DNA of 64,000 nucleotides from Streptomyces europaeiscabiei (GCF_036346855.1 NZ_CP107842.1:41772-105771); one strand, 5' to 3'; shown: positions 48,617 through 57,918, counted from the first letter of the stretch. Numbers and translations: made by a program. Notes: generated by a model from the letters alone, not told the origin.

Positions 48617-50379
48617 GTTCGACCTCGAAGCGGCGCGGCCCCGGCCAGGACACCAACGGCCTGCTCCTCCTGGGCGGCTGCTCCCTGCTGCTGCTCGGTC
48701 TCGCCGTCACCTGGACCTCCGCGGCGGCCGGCGCAGCGCTCGGCGGCACGGCCGCCCCTCCGAGCAACCCCTTCGCCGTGCCGTTCAATCTCGCGGCGGG
48801 CACCTACCAGTGGCCCGGCCTGTGGGCCACTGTGGTCCTGGTCGCCGAGCTCGTCGTCCTGGCCGTACTCGGCGTGCTGGTGCTCCGTGTCGTACGCAAG
48901 GCCTCTGCCCACCGCAAGCCCATCGATGCGGCCGCCCGGCACATGGGCAAGGGCCGTGACCTCGACAAGATCAGCGCGAAGACCGTGGCCGCCAAGGCGG
49001 CCAGGCTCGGCGTCGCCGACGGCGTCGCCCCCGGCGTCTACCTCGGGCTGTCGGTGATCGGCCGTCAGCCGCTCTACGGCAGTGCGGAAGATACCTACCT
49101 GGCGATCTGGGGCACCCGGTCCGGCAAGACGACCACGCTCGCCATCCCGGCCGTCATGCGGCACGGACAGGCGCCGGTGCTGTGCACCACCAACCGCCGC
49201 GACCTCGTCGACGCCACCCGTCTGCCGCGCTCGCGGGTCGGCGAGGTGTGGGTGGCCGACTTCCAAGGCCTCCTCGGCGAGGAGCCCACCTGGTACTGGG
49301 ATCCGCTGACCTACGTCACCGACATGACCAAGGCGGCCCGCCTCGCAAGCCACTTCGCCGCCGACACCCGCGCCCCCGGCGCCCAGACAGATGCCTACTT
49401 CGACCCCGCCGGCGAGGAGCTGGTGGCGAACATGCTGCTGGCCGCCCGGCTGGACAACCGGCCCATCACGCAGGTGTACCGCTGGCTGTCCAACCAGCGC
49501 GACGACGAGCCGTATCTGATCCTTGAAGAGGCCGGTCCCGACTACCGGGCCGCCGCCGAAGGCCTCCACAGCATCCTTAACGCGGCTGACAAACAGCGCT
49601 CTGGCGTCTACGGCACGGCGATGAAGAACGTGGCTTGCCTGCGCGACCCTCGGGTCACGCGCTGGGTGACCCCGCCCGCCGCGGGCGAGCTGTCCAAACA
49701 GCGCTCGTTCCGGCCGGACGAGTACGTACGCAGCACCGACACCCTGTACCTCGTCTCCCGCGAGGGCACCGGCAGTGCCGGCGCCCTGGTGACCGCTCTG
49801 ACGGTGGCAATCTGTGAGGCCGCCGAAGAGTTCGCCATGCAGTCGCCGGGCGGCCGTCTGGCCCGGCCCCTCCTGCCGGTCCTCGACGAAGCCGCGAACA
49901 TCTGCAAGTGGAACGACCTGCCCGACATTTACTCGCACTACGGGTCGCGCGGCATCAACATCATCACCATCTTGCAGAGCTGGGCCCAGGGCGTGACGGT
50001 GTGGGGTGAGTACGGCATGGAAAAGCTCTGGGCCACGGCGAACATCACGAGCTATGGCGGCGGCGGCCGCGATGACCGGTTCTTCCAACGGATCTCCGCC
50101 CTGGTCGGGCAGTTCGAGCCGCTCACCTACTCCAAGTCCCGTCAGCCGGGCGGACACCCCAGCAACCCGCTCGTCTCCAACGTGTCGACGACGATCGGCA
50201 GCCGTCAGGAGGAAATCCTCAGCCCCGCAGATCTTGCCGCCGTCCCCTCCGGGAGGGCCGTGCTGTTCGTCTCGCAGACCCGCACCACCCTCGTCGAGAC
50301 CAAGCCCTGGTACGAATACGACTGGGCAGATGAGGTGACCGCCTCCATCAGCCAGTACGACCCGGGGGCCACGCAGTGA
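48613..50379 (+). CDS. TraG/VirD4-like coupling protein
   Basis: 588 aa. GTG at 48613 overlaps the previous stop (GTGA); an earlier GTG at 48604 is possible. Two membrane helices near residues 15-40 and 68-95. Walker A AIWGTRSGKTTTLAIPAV (Lys172), Walker B LLPVLDEAANI, and INIITILQSWAQGVTVWGEYGMEKLWATANI typical of type IV coupling proteins. It brings the relaxase-DNA complex to the channel. Confidence 0.92.
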   Translation: MSSTSKRRGPGQDTNGLLLLGGCSLLLLGLAVTWTSAAAGAALGGTAAPPSNPFAVPFNLAAGTYQWPGLWATVVLVAELVVLAVLGVLVLRVVRKASAHRKPIDAAARHMGKGRDLDKISAKTVAAKAARLGVADGVAPGVYLGLSVIGRQPLYGSAEDTYLAIWGTRSGKTTTLAIPAVMRHGQAPVLCTTNRRDLVDATRLPRSRVGEVWVADFQGLLGEEPTWYWDPLTYVTDMTKAARLASHFAADTRAPGAQTDAYFDPAGEELVANMLLAARLDNRPITQVYRWLSNQRDDEPYLILEEAGPDYRAAAEGLHSILNAADKQRSGVYGTAMKNVACLRDPRVTRWVTPPAAGELSKQRSFRPDEYVRSTDTLYLVSREGTGSAGALVTALTVAICEAAEEFAMQSPGGRLARPLLPVLDEAANICKWNDLPDIYSHYGSRGINIITILQSWAQGVTVWGEYGMEKLWATANITSYGGGGRDDRFFQRISALVGQFEPLTYSKSRQPGGHPSNPLVSNVSTTIGSRQEEILSPADLAAVPSGRAVLFVSQTRTTLVETKPWYEYDWADEVTASISQYDPGATQ

Positions 50380-50882
50380 CCGACATCGTCGACGAGTGGG
50401 ACGACGCCCCCGCGGCTGGCGATCCGGGCAACGGCAAACTCGCCGGGAAGAAGAACAAGGGCAAGAAGCGCGGCAAGAAGAAGCCGCCGCCGCTCGTCTT
50501 CTCAAACGTGGAAGTCTTCGTCACCGACTACCTCGCGCCCACCTACCGCCGCAAGATCAACGGCTCTACCGCCGTCTGGTGCCCGGAGTGGTGGCGCCAC
50601 CCCGAAGCACTCCAGCGGATCACCGCCATGTGGCGGGCCTGGGAGAACCTGCGGCACGATCCCGCGCTAGGTCTGTCCACATGGTTCCTCCAGCACGCCG
50701 ACCCCCATATGCGGGTGCTCCTCAACCCCGACAACGGCCCGTTCAACGGGTGCAGCCCCAAAGACGGCCACAGTCTTCGGCCGTCGCTCCCACTGCCGGT
50801 GAAACCAGCCGACCCCGCCCTGTGGCTCTCTCCCGCGTTCAGCGCCAACAGCTCCGCAACCGACACCGACGACGACAGCTGA
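50376..50882 (+). CDS. DUF4913 protein
   Basis: 168 aa from GTG at 50376, overlapping the coupling protein stop (GTGA). A Lys-rich stretch (GKKNKGKKRGKKKPPP) precedes the DUF4913 domain: VEVFVTDYLAPTYRRKI...WCPEWWRHPEALQRITAMWRAWENLR...STWFLQHADPHM. The family is confined to actinobacterial conjugative elements next to the coupling protein. The role is unknown. Last gene of the operon. Confidence 0.85.
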   Translation: MTDIVDEWDDAPAAGDPGNGKLAGKKNKGKKRGKKKPPPLVFSNVEVFVTDYLAPTYRRKINGSTAVWCPEWWRHPEALQRITAMWRAWENLRHDPALGLSTWFLQHADPHMRVLLNPDNGPFNGCSPKDGHSLRPSLPLPVKPADPALWLSPAFSANSSATDTDDDS

Positions 50883-50894
50883 GAAGCCACGCAT

Positions 50895-50940
50895 AAAGGG
50901 GTGGGGGTCAGACCGCTTCCGGTCTGACCCCCACCCCTTT
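50895..50940. terminator. strong bidirectional terminator of the transfer operon
   Basis: Perfect 21-bp stem (50895-50915 with 50920-50940) closed by a CTTC loop, with an A-tract on the left and T-tract on the right. It sits between converging genes ending at 50882 and 50960. Confidence 0.9.
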
Positions 50941-50959
50941 TCCCTACCTGTGCGACGGG

Positions 50960-53206
50960 CTAGCGCTCGATGTCGGACCCACGCTCCCGGCCTGCTTCAT
51001 GGCCGTTGCCCGCACTCCGCGACCCTCTGCCCGCCGGGGCCGCTGTCGCGGCCTCAGCACCCTCCGGGAAAGCCTGGGCAGCAACCCGCACCGCTTCGGC
51101 AACCTCCGTGTCGCTCATCGCTTCCAACGCCGCCTCAGCGGCCTGCCGCCGTCCCTCGTTCGGATCCGCCTCGGCCTCCCTCGGCTCCTCTCCCGCGCCA
51201 TGCACGGCAGTCCCGTCGGCATCGCCGGCGTCCCGCTCGGCGTCCTCACCCGTGCCCGCTTGCCGTGGGGATTTCGGCTGGCCCAGCTCCTCCCACACAG
51301 CCGTGTACACATCGCTGCCAGGCGGCAGTGTCCGCTCTCCGGTGCGGTATCTGCGGCACTCTGCCGTGAATGCGCGAAGCGACACCCGACGCGCGACCGG
51401 GGCCGGCTCCGGGCGGACGATCGATGCCGGCGAGACACTCGCCGTAGAGGGGATGACGCCCGCGGCGGGGTCCGTGCTGCCTGGTGTAGCGAGAACCTGC
51501 CAGGCCTGGGCGTCCGCGGCTACCTCCTGAGCGACGGCGGCTAGCTGCTCCCGGGCTTCTCGGTGCAGGGGTTGACCCCAACGGCTCTGGTACTCGTCCG
51601 CGAGGTTCTGCGTCACCTGGGCGCCCCTGCCCTGAAATGCCTGTGCCCTGACCCCAGCATCCTGCCCGCTGAGCCACAATCCCTGGTCGTGCAGAGCCAG
51701 GCCCTGACCGCCCACCGCCATCGCCTCCGCGACCAAGGTGCTGGCCTGCTGCTCGTACCGCGTGCGCTGCGGGTGCCCTTCGGGGAACCGGTCGGCGTTG
51801 GTGTTGAGCCGAGCGGCCTCGCCGAACGCGTCGTAGGACTCAGTGAACAAGGCCTGAGCCTGCGCGCGCAGGGCCTCGCCCTGGGCTTCGATCCGCATTG
51901 CCGGACCGGGTGCCTGGCGGCCGCCGAACAGAGCGGCAATTCCGTCGGGGTCAATGTTTTGGGGGACCGTCAGTCCGTGATGCTCGGCCAGGCTCTCCCG
52001 CAGAAACTCGTGTGCCTCGTCCCGGGCTCTGCCCTCCTGCCAGCCGCCGACGTACTGCCACGTGCCTGCGATCTCAGCCGCGCTGGCCGTGTCCCACCAT
52101 TCCGCGTCCAGGTTCTCGCGCAGACCGGCGGCGTCGAGGACATGCTGAGGGTTCTCACCGCGCAGCGTGGCTGTGGTCACCGCCAGCCGAAGCGCGGTGT
52201 CTGCCTGCTGCTGACGCAACCCCGGCAGGCCCTCGTCGATCGCGGCGACATTTCCCGCCAGGCGTGTACGGGTCTGCCCGTCCACCCCGTCGGACTCCAG
52301 GCGGGCGGCATAGTCCGCGCGCCGGGACAGGCGCCGGTCCTCCTCCTCTGCGAGCGTGTCCAGCTCGACGGACAGGGCGTAGAGAAGCTCGGTGTCTGAA
52401 GCCGACTCCGTCCCCGCCACAACGGCCTGCCGCCAGGATTCCGCGTCAGCAAGCACTTCTTCCGCACGATCGCCCCGCAGCACTGCGGAGGGCACGTGCG
52501 CGGCCCTGGAGGCGCCGGTGTTCTCGACGAGTTCCACCGCATAACGGTCGTGGCTGTTGGCGGATTCGGCGCCGTCTGCCGAGCGGGCCCACTCTGCGTA
52601 AGCCCGTCCGGCTGCCGCGTCCACAGGCATCCCCGCCGGCACACGCATCTCGCTACGGGACACCACACGCGCGGGGTCGTTGAGGTCTCGGATGATGACG
52701 GCATAGGAAGCCTCGCGTTCGGCCTCCGCTGCCGTGCGGGCCTCCTTCAGAACCTGCCGGAACTCGGGGTCGGCCACGCTCAGGATCCGCGACAGTTCCC
52801 CGCCGCCCACCGGCCATTCTGGCGTCTCAATGCCGAACCGGTCGCGTAGATTCTCCCGCAGTACATCGAGGGTGTAGGCGGCGTACGGATCGCTGGCCGC
52901 CCACTCGCTGGCCGCCTGCCATGCCTGGCCGATCCGGCGCGGATCGGCGTCCCTCCAGAACCGTTCCTGATGCACGCCGCTCAGCACGGGCTGAACGGCG
53001 GAACGCTCGGCCCGCACCCGTTCTGCCATCTGCGCGGCTCGTGTTTCGGCCTGCCTCTGCGCGGCCTCGTACCGCTGGCGCCGCTCCTCCACGATGCGCT
53101 CAGCGATGAGCGTGGCAACCAGGATGGTCAGCCTGGCCACGTCGCCGCCGAGCTGAGACCCGGCCGCATACACCTCGCTCGCGTTGCGGTCGTACACCTC
53201 GGCCAT
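50960..53206 (-). CDS. large helical protein of the mobilization operon
   Basis: 748 aa from ATG at 53206, 14 bases after the relaxase stop. A helical N-terminus (VARLTILVATLIAERIVEERRQRYEAAQRQAETRAAQMAERVRAER), a middle region with many Asp/Glu/Arg helices, and a disordered acidic C-terminus. No catalytic motif is visible. Its constant position after a Mob relaxase suggests a relaxosome or secretion accessory. A role as transferred effector is also possible. Confidence 0.6.
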   Translation of the reverse strand: MAEVYDRNASEVYAAGSQLGGDVARLTILVATLIAERIVEERRQRYEAAQRQAETRAAQMAERVRAERSAVQPVLSGVHQERFWRDADPRRIGQAWQAASEWAASDPYAAYTLDVLRENLRDRFGIETPEWPVGGGELSRILSVADPEFRQVLKEARTAAEAEREASYAVIIRDLNDPARVVSRSEMRVPAGMPVDAAAGRAYAEWARSADGAESANSHDRYAVELVENTGASRAAHVPSAVLRGDRAEEVLADAESWRQAVVAGTESASDTELLYALSVELDTLAEEEDRRLSRRADYAARLESDGVDGQTRTRLAGNVAAIDEGLPGLRQQQADTALRLAVTTATLRGENPQHVLDAAGLRENLDAEWWDTASAAEIAGTWQYVGGWQEGRARDEAHEFLRESLAEHHGLTVPQNIDPDGIAALFGGRQAPGPAMRIEAQGEALRAQAQALFTESYDAFGEAARLNTNADRFPEGHPQRTRYEQQASTLVAEAMAVGGQGLALHDQGLWLSGQDAGVRAQAFQGRGAQVTQNLADEYQSRWGQPLHREAREQLAAVAQEVAADAQAWQVLATPGSTDPAAGVIPSTASVSPASIVRPEPAPVARRVSLRAFTAECRRYRTGERTLPPGSDVYTAVWEELGQPKSPRQAGTGEDAERDAGDADGTAVHGAGEEPREAEADPNEGRRQAAEAALEAMSDTEVAEAVRVAAQAFPEGAEAATAAPAGRGSRSAGNGHEAGRERGSDIER

Positions 53207-53220
53207 GAAAACCCTCCCGT

Positions 53221-54699
53221 TTAGCGGCCGTTCTCTGCACCGCGGTCAGGCCCGTGCGGCCCTGGCCCACGACCCTGCTCAATACCCGGCAGCGGTAGCG
53301 CGCCGGGACTGTCCTGCATCGCTGCTCGGCTCTGCTGCCACCGTTGCAGATCCCCACGGGCCACACCCTCGATCCGAAGAGCCTGGTCCCGCTCATCCCG
53401 CGCCTCATGCATGGCATGAATCCCGCGCAGGGTGTTACGCAGAGCCATGACGAACGCAACCTGGCCGGCAACAGACGAACGCGAGTAGTGCGCTGCCATA
53501 GCGGCTCCTCTCAACTGGCCCGGCTCCACAGTCAGCGGGGCAGAACGGCAATCCCTGGTGCGCTGAGCCGACCGTGCCAGAACATCGGATGCCCGCGCCA
53601 GAGGGCCCGGCCGCTCGCCCTCCATACGGGCGCTCAGCACAGCGAGCACACCGGAGGCCTCGTAGGCCGCCTGCGACCACCGCACCACGTCGTCCACAGG
53701 AACGGCCTTCAACTGCTCACGCATGTGTTGAATCTGCTGTGCAGCCATCTCCCATGCGGCCTCATCACGCAAGAGCGGGTTCGTCATCCGCCCACGCCGG
53801 ACTCCGCGCTCAGACCAGGCCGAAACTGCCTCCGTCGGGTCTGCTCCAGTCCACTGCTGCCGCAGCTTCGACAGGGTCAGATCCCTCCCCAGCTTGCCGC
53901 CGCCGTACCAGACCACAGGACCGGAATCATCACTGCGCAGGGCAACGGAATACCCCACTACCTCCTCGCGTCCGCCGGTCCTATAGCGCGGCCTGGCGAT
54001 CACCCCGGAGGCGCGCAGATTGCGGACGAAACTCGCCTCGTCCTCGGCGGTCGCGGCCGCCGCACGGACACGTCGGGCCAGTGTGAGCCGGGCCGGCTCC
54101 GGCAAACCCCGCCGGTCGGCGGATTCCTTCTCGCCTCGCTTGATCCCGGGCATGGCCCGGCCGTTGGCACGGCCTTCCACGATCCGAAAGCCCATGTCGC
54201 GATCGATCTCTCCGCACAGTGCCTGCGCCCGTGAATAATCCCGCCACACATCCGCCTTGGTCCCGTCCGTACGCACGAGGTTGACCACGAGATGAATGTG
54301 ATCGTTGCCTTTCAGGCTCGGCCCGTGATGCACGGCGATCCACCGACACGGCGCCTTCCCCGAAGCCTCGGAGAAACCCATACCGTTGACGACCCGCTGA
54401 GCGACGTCTGCCCACTGCTCATCCGTCAGCTGCCCGTCTTCCGGCGGCAGCGAGATCGAGCAGTGCCACACGTAACCGCCAGGGATGTCCGTCTGGAACA
54501 GAGTCCGTGGTGCGTCGAGTTCCTCGGCCAGGCGCTTCAGCTCACCCTCGCCCTCAAAGTACGGGGCACCGGGGGCAACGATGTCGGCCGACGCGGCGAT
54601 GAGCCGCTGGTTCTCGTGCTCGTTGGCGTATCCGGGCCCGTACAGGTACCGAATCAGTCCCTCTGACTCACCCCCGCGGGTGATGTTCGGCATGCTCAC
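53221..54699 (-). CDS. MobA/VirD2-type relaxase
   Basis: 492 aa from GTG at 54699, overlapping mobC by 4 bases. N-terminal Tyr candidates Tyr18/Tyr20 (GLIRYLYGPG). HCSISLPPEDGQL and HHGPSLKGNDHIHLVVNLVR carry the metal-binding histidines (His79; His124/125; His134 and His136). Relaxases nick oriT and stay bound to the 5' end through the Tyr. The C-terminal half is helical, without a primase or helicase domain. The organisation marks this as a nicking, single-strand-transfer element rather than a TraB-type system. Confidence 0.9.
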   Translation of the reverse strand: MSMPNITRGGESEGLIRYLYGPGYANEHENQRLIAASADIVAPGAPYFEGEGELKRLAEELDAPRTLFQTDIPGGYVWHCSISLPPEDGQLTDEQWADVAQRVVNGMGFSEASGKAPCRWIAVHHGPSLKGNDHIHLVVNLVRTDGTKADVWRDYSRAQALCGEIDRDMGFRIVEGRANGRAMPGIKRGEKESADRRGLPEPARLTLARRVRAAAATAEDEASFVRNLRASGVIARPRYRTGGREEVVGYSVALRSDDSGPVVWYGGGKLGRDLTLSKLRQQWTGADPTEAVSAWSERGVRRGRMTNPLLRDEAAWEMAAQQIQHMREQLKAVPVDDVVRWSQAAYEASGVLAVLSARMEGERPGPLARASDVLARSAQRTRDCRSAPLTVEPGQLRGAAMAAHYSRSSVAGQVAFVMALRNTLRGIHAMHEARDERDQALRIEGVARGDLQRWQQSRAAMQDSPGALPLPGIEQGRGPGPHGPDRGAENGR

Positions 54700-55097
54700 G
54701 ACGTGCGATAGCTCTCGGCGATGTCGTCCACCCTCCCGACGGCGACAGCGGCCCGCTCCAGCACCGCCCGGATCTCCCTCGTCGGAACGTCCACCTCACT
54801 GTTGAGCTTCCTGGCGATCTGGTTGACGTTGTTCGTCAGGTTGGCGAGCAACAGCTTGATGCCGGCCAACTCCTGGTGGAGAGCCTTCCGCTGTGTCTTG
54901 GTCAGCGGGGGTACCCCACTGGTCGCCTCGACAAGGGCCCGGGGAACGCTCACCCCAAGGGCGATGGCCCGTCCCTGAATCAGCGCGTACTCCTCGTCGT
55001 TCATCCGCACGAAAGCAGTGTGGCGCCGTCCGCCTTCCTCCCGTCGGCTCCGTCCGCCCGGAGGTACGGCCCGGCGTTTCGACTTCTCCTCGCTCAC
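54696..55097 (-). CDS. mobC: MobC-like relaxosome accessory protein
   Basis: 133 aa from GTG at 55097. Basic N-terminus (SKRRAVPPGGRSRREEGGRRHTAFVRMNDEEYALIQGRAIALGVS) with a ribbon-helix-helix-like start. The MobC helical domain follows (KALHQELAGIKLLLANLTNNVNQIARKLNSE). Loads the relaxase at oriT. Confidence 0.85.
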   Translation of the reverse strand: MSEEKSKRRAVPPGGRSRREEGGRRHTAFVRMNDEEYALIQGRAIALGVSVPRALVEATSGVPPLTKTQRKALHQELAGIKLLLANLTNNVNQIARKLNSEVDVPTREIRAVLERAAVAVGRVDDIAESYRTS

Positions 55098-55160
55098 GCC
55101 CTCACGCCTCCCTCTCAGCGAAGCGACCCCACCTGTGGGGACCACACGTCAGTGTGCCAG

Positions 55161-55208
55161 CAGTCGCCGCCGTCAGGCGACTGCCAAGCGCAATCAGATA
55201 TCTGATTG
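55161..55208. promoter_or_regulatory. candidate oriT
   Basis: Upstream of mobC, in the 280-base gap to the divergent gene at 55378. CAGTCGCC (55161-55168) faces GGCGACTG (55176-55183), followed by the 18-bp palindrome CAATCAGA-TA-TCTGATTG (55191-55208) and a locally AT-richer stretch. Origins of transfer commonly lie beside mobC with just such inverted repeats. The nick site cannot be assigned. Confidence 0.55.
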
Positions 55209-55377
55209 TCTAGCTTGCTCCCTCTGAGTTTCGGATGATCTTGAAGGGAAACCCAGGGGGAGCTGATGGCACAAGCGGCCCCACCAGCGGCGGTCCTCCT
55301 CGCTCCTCGGCGTCAACGCATCATGTGTGGAGGGCCGGTTCTGGTGGGGGAGTGAAGGAACTCGATACGCTGCGCCC

Positions 55378-55752
55378 ATGACTAACGACCCCTCGTCCTC
55401 ACAGACTCCGCGGAGCGTGGCCGAGTCGCTCATGCAAGCGCGGCTAGATCTGGTCGACGTACATGCCGCGAACGTGGCCGCTGAATCGACGCTGCGCGAA
55501 CAGCTCACAGATCTGGAGCGTGCAACCGCACGCAGTTGGGCCGACATGCTGGCTGCTGGCTGGACACCTGACGAACTCAAGCGGATGCAGTTCAAGGAGC
55601 CCAAGGTGAAAGCTCCGGGCCGTCCACGCGTCAGCAGTCGTGGCAGCAAGCCTTCAGCAGTCACAACCCCAAGCGCAGCGCCCCCCGCGGTCCCCGCTCA
55701 ACCCGCTCCATCCGCAGTGCCCCAAGAGCCTGCTCACCCTGGGTCTGTCTGA
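55378..55752 (+). CDS. small hypothetical protein divergent from mobC
   Basis: 124 aa from ATG at 55378. Helical N-terminal two-thirds (VAESLMQARLDLVDVHAANVAAESTLREQLTDLERATARSWADMLAAGWTPDELKRMQF) and a Pro/Ala/Ser-rich tail. It may bind oriT DNA or regulate mob genes. It resembles small proteins often encoded next to relaxases. Followed by a terminator. Confidence 0.65.
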   Translation: MTNDPSSSQTPRSVAESLMQARLDLVDVHAANVAAESTLREQLTDLERATARSWADMLAAGWTPDELKRMQFKEPKVKAPGRPRVSSRGSKPSAVTTPSAAPPAVPAQPAPSAVPQEPAHPGSV

Positions 55753-55771
55753 GCAACTGGCTTACACAACT

Positions 55772-55806
55772 GGAGGGGCCCCGCCTCACCATGGCGGGGC
55801 CCCTCC
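55772..55806. terminator. terminator between 55752 and the zeta-toxin gene
   Basis: GGAGGGGCCCCGCC (55772-55785), loop TCACCAT, GGCGGGGCCCCTCC (55793-55806). Serves both converging genes. Confidence 0.8.
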
Positions 55807-55838
55807 ATCTGTGCTCACCCCTTGAGGGTGTGGTGGTG

Positions 55839-56843
55839 TCAGCGTCCGCTGTCGATACCTTCTCCTCTCTCTGACTCCGGCTCCGGCCCGGAAGACTGCG
55901 GGCCGCCAACGGGATCTCGTGTCGCCTCCTTTGCAGCACCGGGAAAGGCCAGAGACATCAGGTCACGGCTCGCCTGCACCTCAGCCTCGGTCGTCTCTCT
56001 CAGCATCGGCCCGGCCAACCGGTCGACGCTCCTCAGTCGAGCTATCCAGTCGTCGCCCTGGCCGTGCTCGACCGCTGCCCGCCGTCGAGCGAAATCTGCG
56101 CGCACATCCCTGTCCCATGGCCGTGCTCTGGTCTCCTCGACGACCTCAGCAATGCTGCGGGCCGGTACCCAGGTTCCAGCCTCCTGGCGGCGCTTGCTGA
56201 ACACCACGCCCTCTGGCCCGACGACGTGCAAGGCGTCTGCCACACCTCGTCGCTCGATCTCCGCCATCACGACAGGCGTATCCTTGATGACCTTCTCCTG
56301 AAGCTCCAGGGACACCAGCATGCCGGCCCCCGCCCCGGCTTCGACGGTCTGCATGTGCCGGTGCATCACACCCAACTGAGAAAGCGCCGGATGCAACGCG
56401 GTGTATGCCAACTCAACCTGGTAGCCGGACTCCTTGAACTCCGCGATGCGCGACAAGGTGAAGTCCAACCCCGTATAGGGCCCAACTACCATGACGTCAG
56501 CGTGACGCTCGCGTACACCTGCGAGGGTCTCGGTGTACATGAACTCAATGTCAGAGGACACTTTCTTGCCTGCCTGGAAAGTGTCTCCCAGCTCGCTCAC
56601 AAGCTGCTCGTAGCGAGGGTGGAAGGCAAACAGATCGTCTCCCTCCAGAAGCAGGGCGCCTTGCATCCCCAGACTTCGGGCGACGACCGGCTTGAGCGTC
56701 GTCTTCCGAGAGCCCTGTGCCCCACCAAAGACGGCGAAACGAGGGTTCTTCGAGGAGTCGGGAGCGAGCAAGGGAAGAAACTCGTCCCGGACGATCGCCC
56801 GTGCCTCGCGATCCGTCAGAATGCGTGGCTCCTTCTCGCTCAC
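55839..56843 (-). CDS. zeta-toxin family kinase (second TA system)
   Basis: 334 aa from GTG at 56843, overlapping the antitoxin stop (GTGA). FAVFGGAQGSRKTTLKPVVA is the P-loop, with Arg where Gly usually precedes Lys. LLLEGDDLFAFHPRYEQLVSEL is the substrate site with acidic residues and FHP. DVMVVGPYTG and the central helices fit the zeta/PezT kinase fold. More similar in layout to PezT than the copy at 16701. The Gly-to-Arg change in the P-loop could affect activity. Confidence 0.8.
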   Translation of the reverse strand: MSEKEPRILTDREARAIVRDEFLPLLAPDSSKNPRFAVFGGAQGSRKTTLKPVVARSLGMQGALLLEGDDLFAFHPRYEQLVSELGDTFQAGKKVSSDIEFMYTETLAGVRERHADVMVVGPYTGLDFTLSRIAEFKESGYQVELAYTALHPALSQLGVMHRHMQTVEAGAGAGMLVSLELQEKVIKDTPVVMAEIERRGVADALHVVGPEGVVFSKRRQEAGTWVPARSIAEVVEETRARPWDRDVRADFARRRAAVEHGQGDDWIARLRSVDRLAGPMLRETTEAEVQASRDLMSLAFPGAAKEATRDPVGGPQSSGPEPESERGEGIDSGR

Positions 56844-57121
56844 TGCTCGCCCGCCTGAACCGCGGCGAGCAGTGCAACAAAGTCACGGTTGATCTCATTC
56901 ACACGCGCTGTGTGCCCGGCGGTGAGGTCGCGGCGCTCGACCACGTGTGCACTCCGCAGGTCCTTGAGGCGGTCAGCTTCTTGCGGTGCCGTGCTGGAAC
57001 CAATGCGAGTGCTGTACGCAGCGATGACTGCGGAGAGAAGTGCGCGTGCACTCTCATAGGCATCCATCTGTTTCGCCGTCCACGGTGGCGGCATCACCTG
57101 ATCGCTTCTGGGTGTCGTCAT
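56840..57121 (-). CDS. antitoxin partner of the second zeta toxin
   Basis: 93 aa from ATG at 57121 (ATG at 57133 possible). Helical protein (WTAKQMDAYESARALLSAVIAAYSTRIGSST...LKDLRSAHVVERRDLTAGHTARVNEINRDFVALLAAVQAG). It lies directly upstream of and overlapping the toxin. Antitoxin identity is inferred from size and arrangement. Confidence 0.65.
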   Translation of the reverse strand: MTTPRSDQVMPPPWTAKQMDAYESARALLSAVIAAYSTRIGSSTAPQEADRLKDLRSAHVVERRDLTAGHTARVNEINRDFVALLAAVQAGEQ

Positions 57122-57262
57122 AGCTGCTGCCATTCCCGGCGGCCAACTGCGCCAACCACCAACCCACCTACGGGTCGTCGGCTTAGACTCACTCCCGCAC
57201 AGCCGTCGCTCACCGCTCTCCACCTAGCAGTCCTTGCCCGCGTATCCGCAGAGAGGTTCTCG

Positions 57263-57454
57263 ATGACGCACTTGTCCAAGGAATGGCGCAAGAGCACTTA
57301 CTGCAACGACACGTTCAGCGCCTGCGTGGAGGTACGCCACAGCACGGCCGGCGTCGACATCCGTGACTCGAAGGACACCTCTATTCCTCCCTTCTCCATG
57401 ACCTCTGAGGCCTGGAGACTGTTCGTCGCTGGGGTCAGTCAGTCCTCCTTGTGA
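57263..57454 (+). CDS. solitary DUF397 protein
   Basis: 63 aa from ATG at 57263 with AGAGGT upstream. EWRKSTYCNDTFSACVEVRHSTAGVDIRDSKD is the DUF397 core. Unlike the copy at 34643 it has no adjacent XRE-DUF5753 regulator. It may answer to a regulator elsewhere. Followed by a terminator. Confidence 0.85.
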   Translation: MTHLSKEWRKSTYCNDTFSACVEVRHSTAGVDIRDSKDTSIPPFSMTSEAWRLFVAGVSQSSL

Positions 57455-57894
57455 TCTGCTCGTAGCAGGAAGGGCCCCGTCACGGAGATGGGGCCCTTCC
57501 TGCTTCTCCAACCCTGTCCGCTGGGGGCGGCTACTCGCCGGGGTTTACATGGCGGACCGCATGCCGGGCGGCGGGCATCGTCGTTGTGCTCGACCTCAGA
57601 GACTGGCGGGGAGGGAGGGGAGCCGGGCGGGGCCACGGAACACCGGCCGCCGGGACCGTCCGGGGCCCGGACCGTACTGCCACCGTCACGGACGCGCCCG
57701 CGTGAGCAGACCACCCCACCGGCCATGGCTGGCGGGGAGCACCAGCTGCCGCGATGTGCCTGAGACCGGCACGAACTGCCGTCGGCTGAGGCATCGCCGT
57801 GGCTCGGCAGAGTGACGGAAACTGCGGCCGGCTTGTCGGTGTGAACAAGCGGACCGTAGTTCCGGGTGGGCGGGCTAAGAGGGGTTCGCTCCAT
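57439..57894 (-). CDS. doubtful hypothetical frame
   Basis: 151 codons from ATG at 57894 with GGAGATGGC upstream, 24 bases after the stop of the gene at 57919, so it could end that operon. Composition is poor (Ser/Pro/Arg/Cys rich, no domain) and its 3' end runs through a terminator and into the DUF397 gene on the other strand. Otherwise 57505-57918 holds nothing recognisable. Confidence 0.25.
   Translation of the reverse strand: MERTPLSPPTRNYGPLVHTDKPAAVSVTLPSHGDASADGSSCRSQAHRGSWCSPPAMAGGVVCSRGRVRDGGSTVRAPDGPGGRCSVAPPGSPPSPPVSEVEHNDDARRPACGPPCKPRRVAAPSGQGWRSRKGPISVTGPFLLRADHKED
57464..57504. terminator. terminator after the solitary DUF397 gene
   Basis: AGCAGGAAGGGCCCC (57464-57478) and GGGGCCCTTCCTGCT (57490-57504), a perfect 15-bp stem. 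Confidence 0.8.
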
Positions 57895-57918
57895 CTGCCA
57901 TCTCCGTGATGCGGCAGA

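Noticed and set aside
48169..50505. 778-codon minus frame across the coupling protein
   Set aside because: Antisense to a clear TraG/VirD4-like gene with matching high-GC codon positions.
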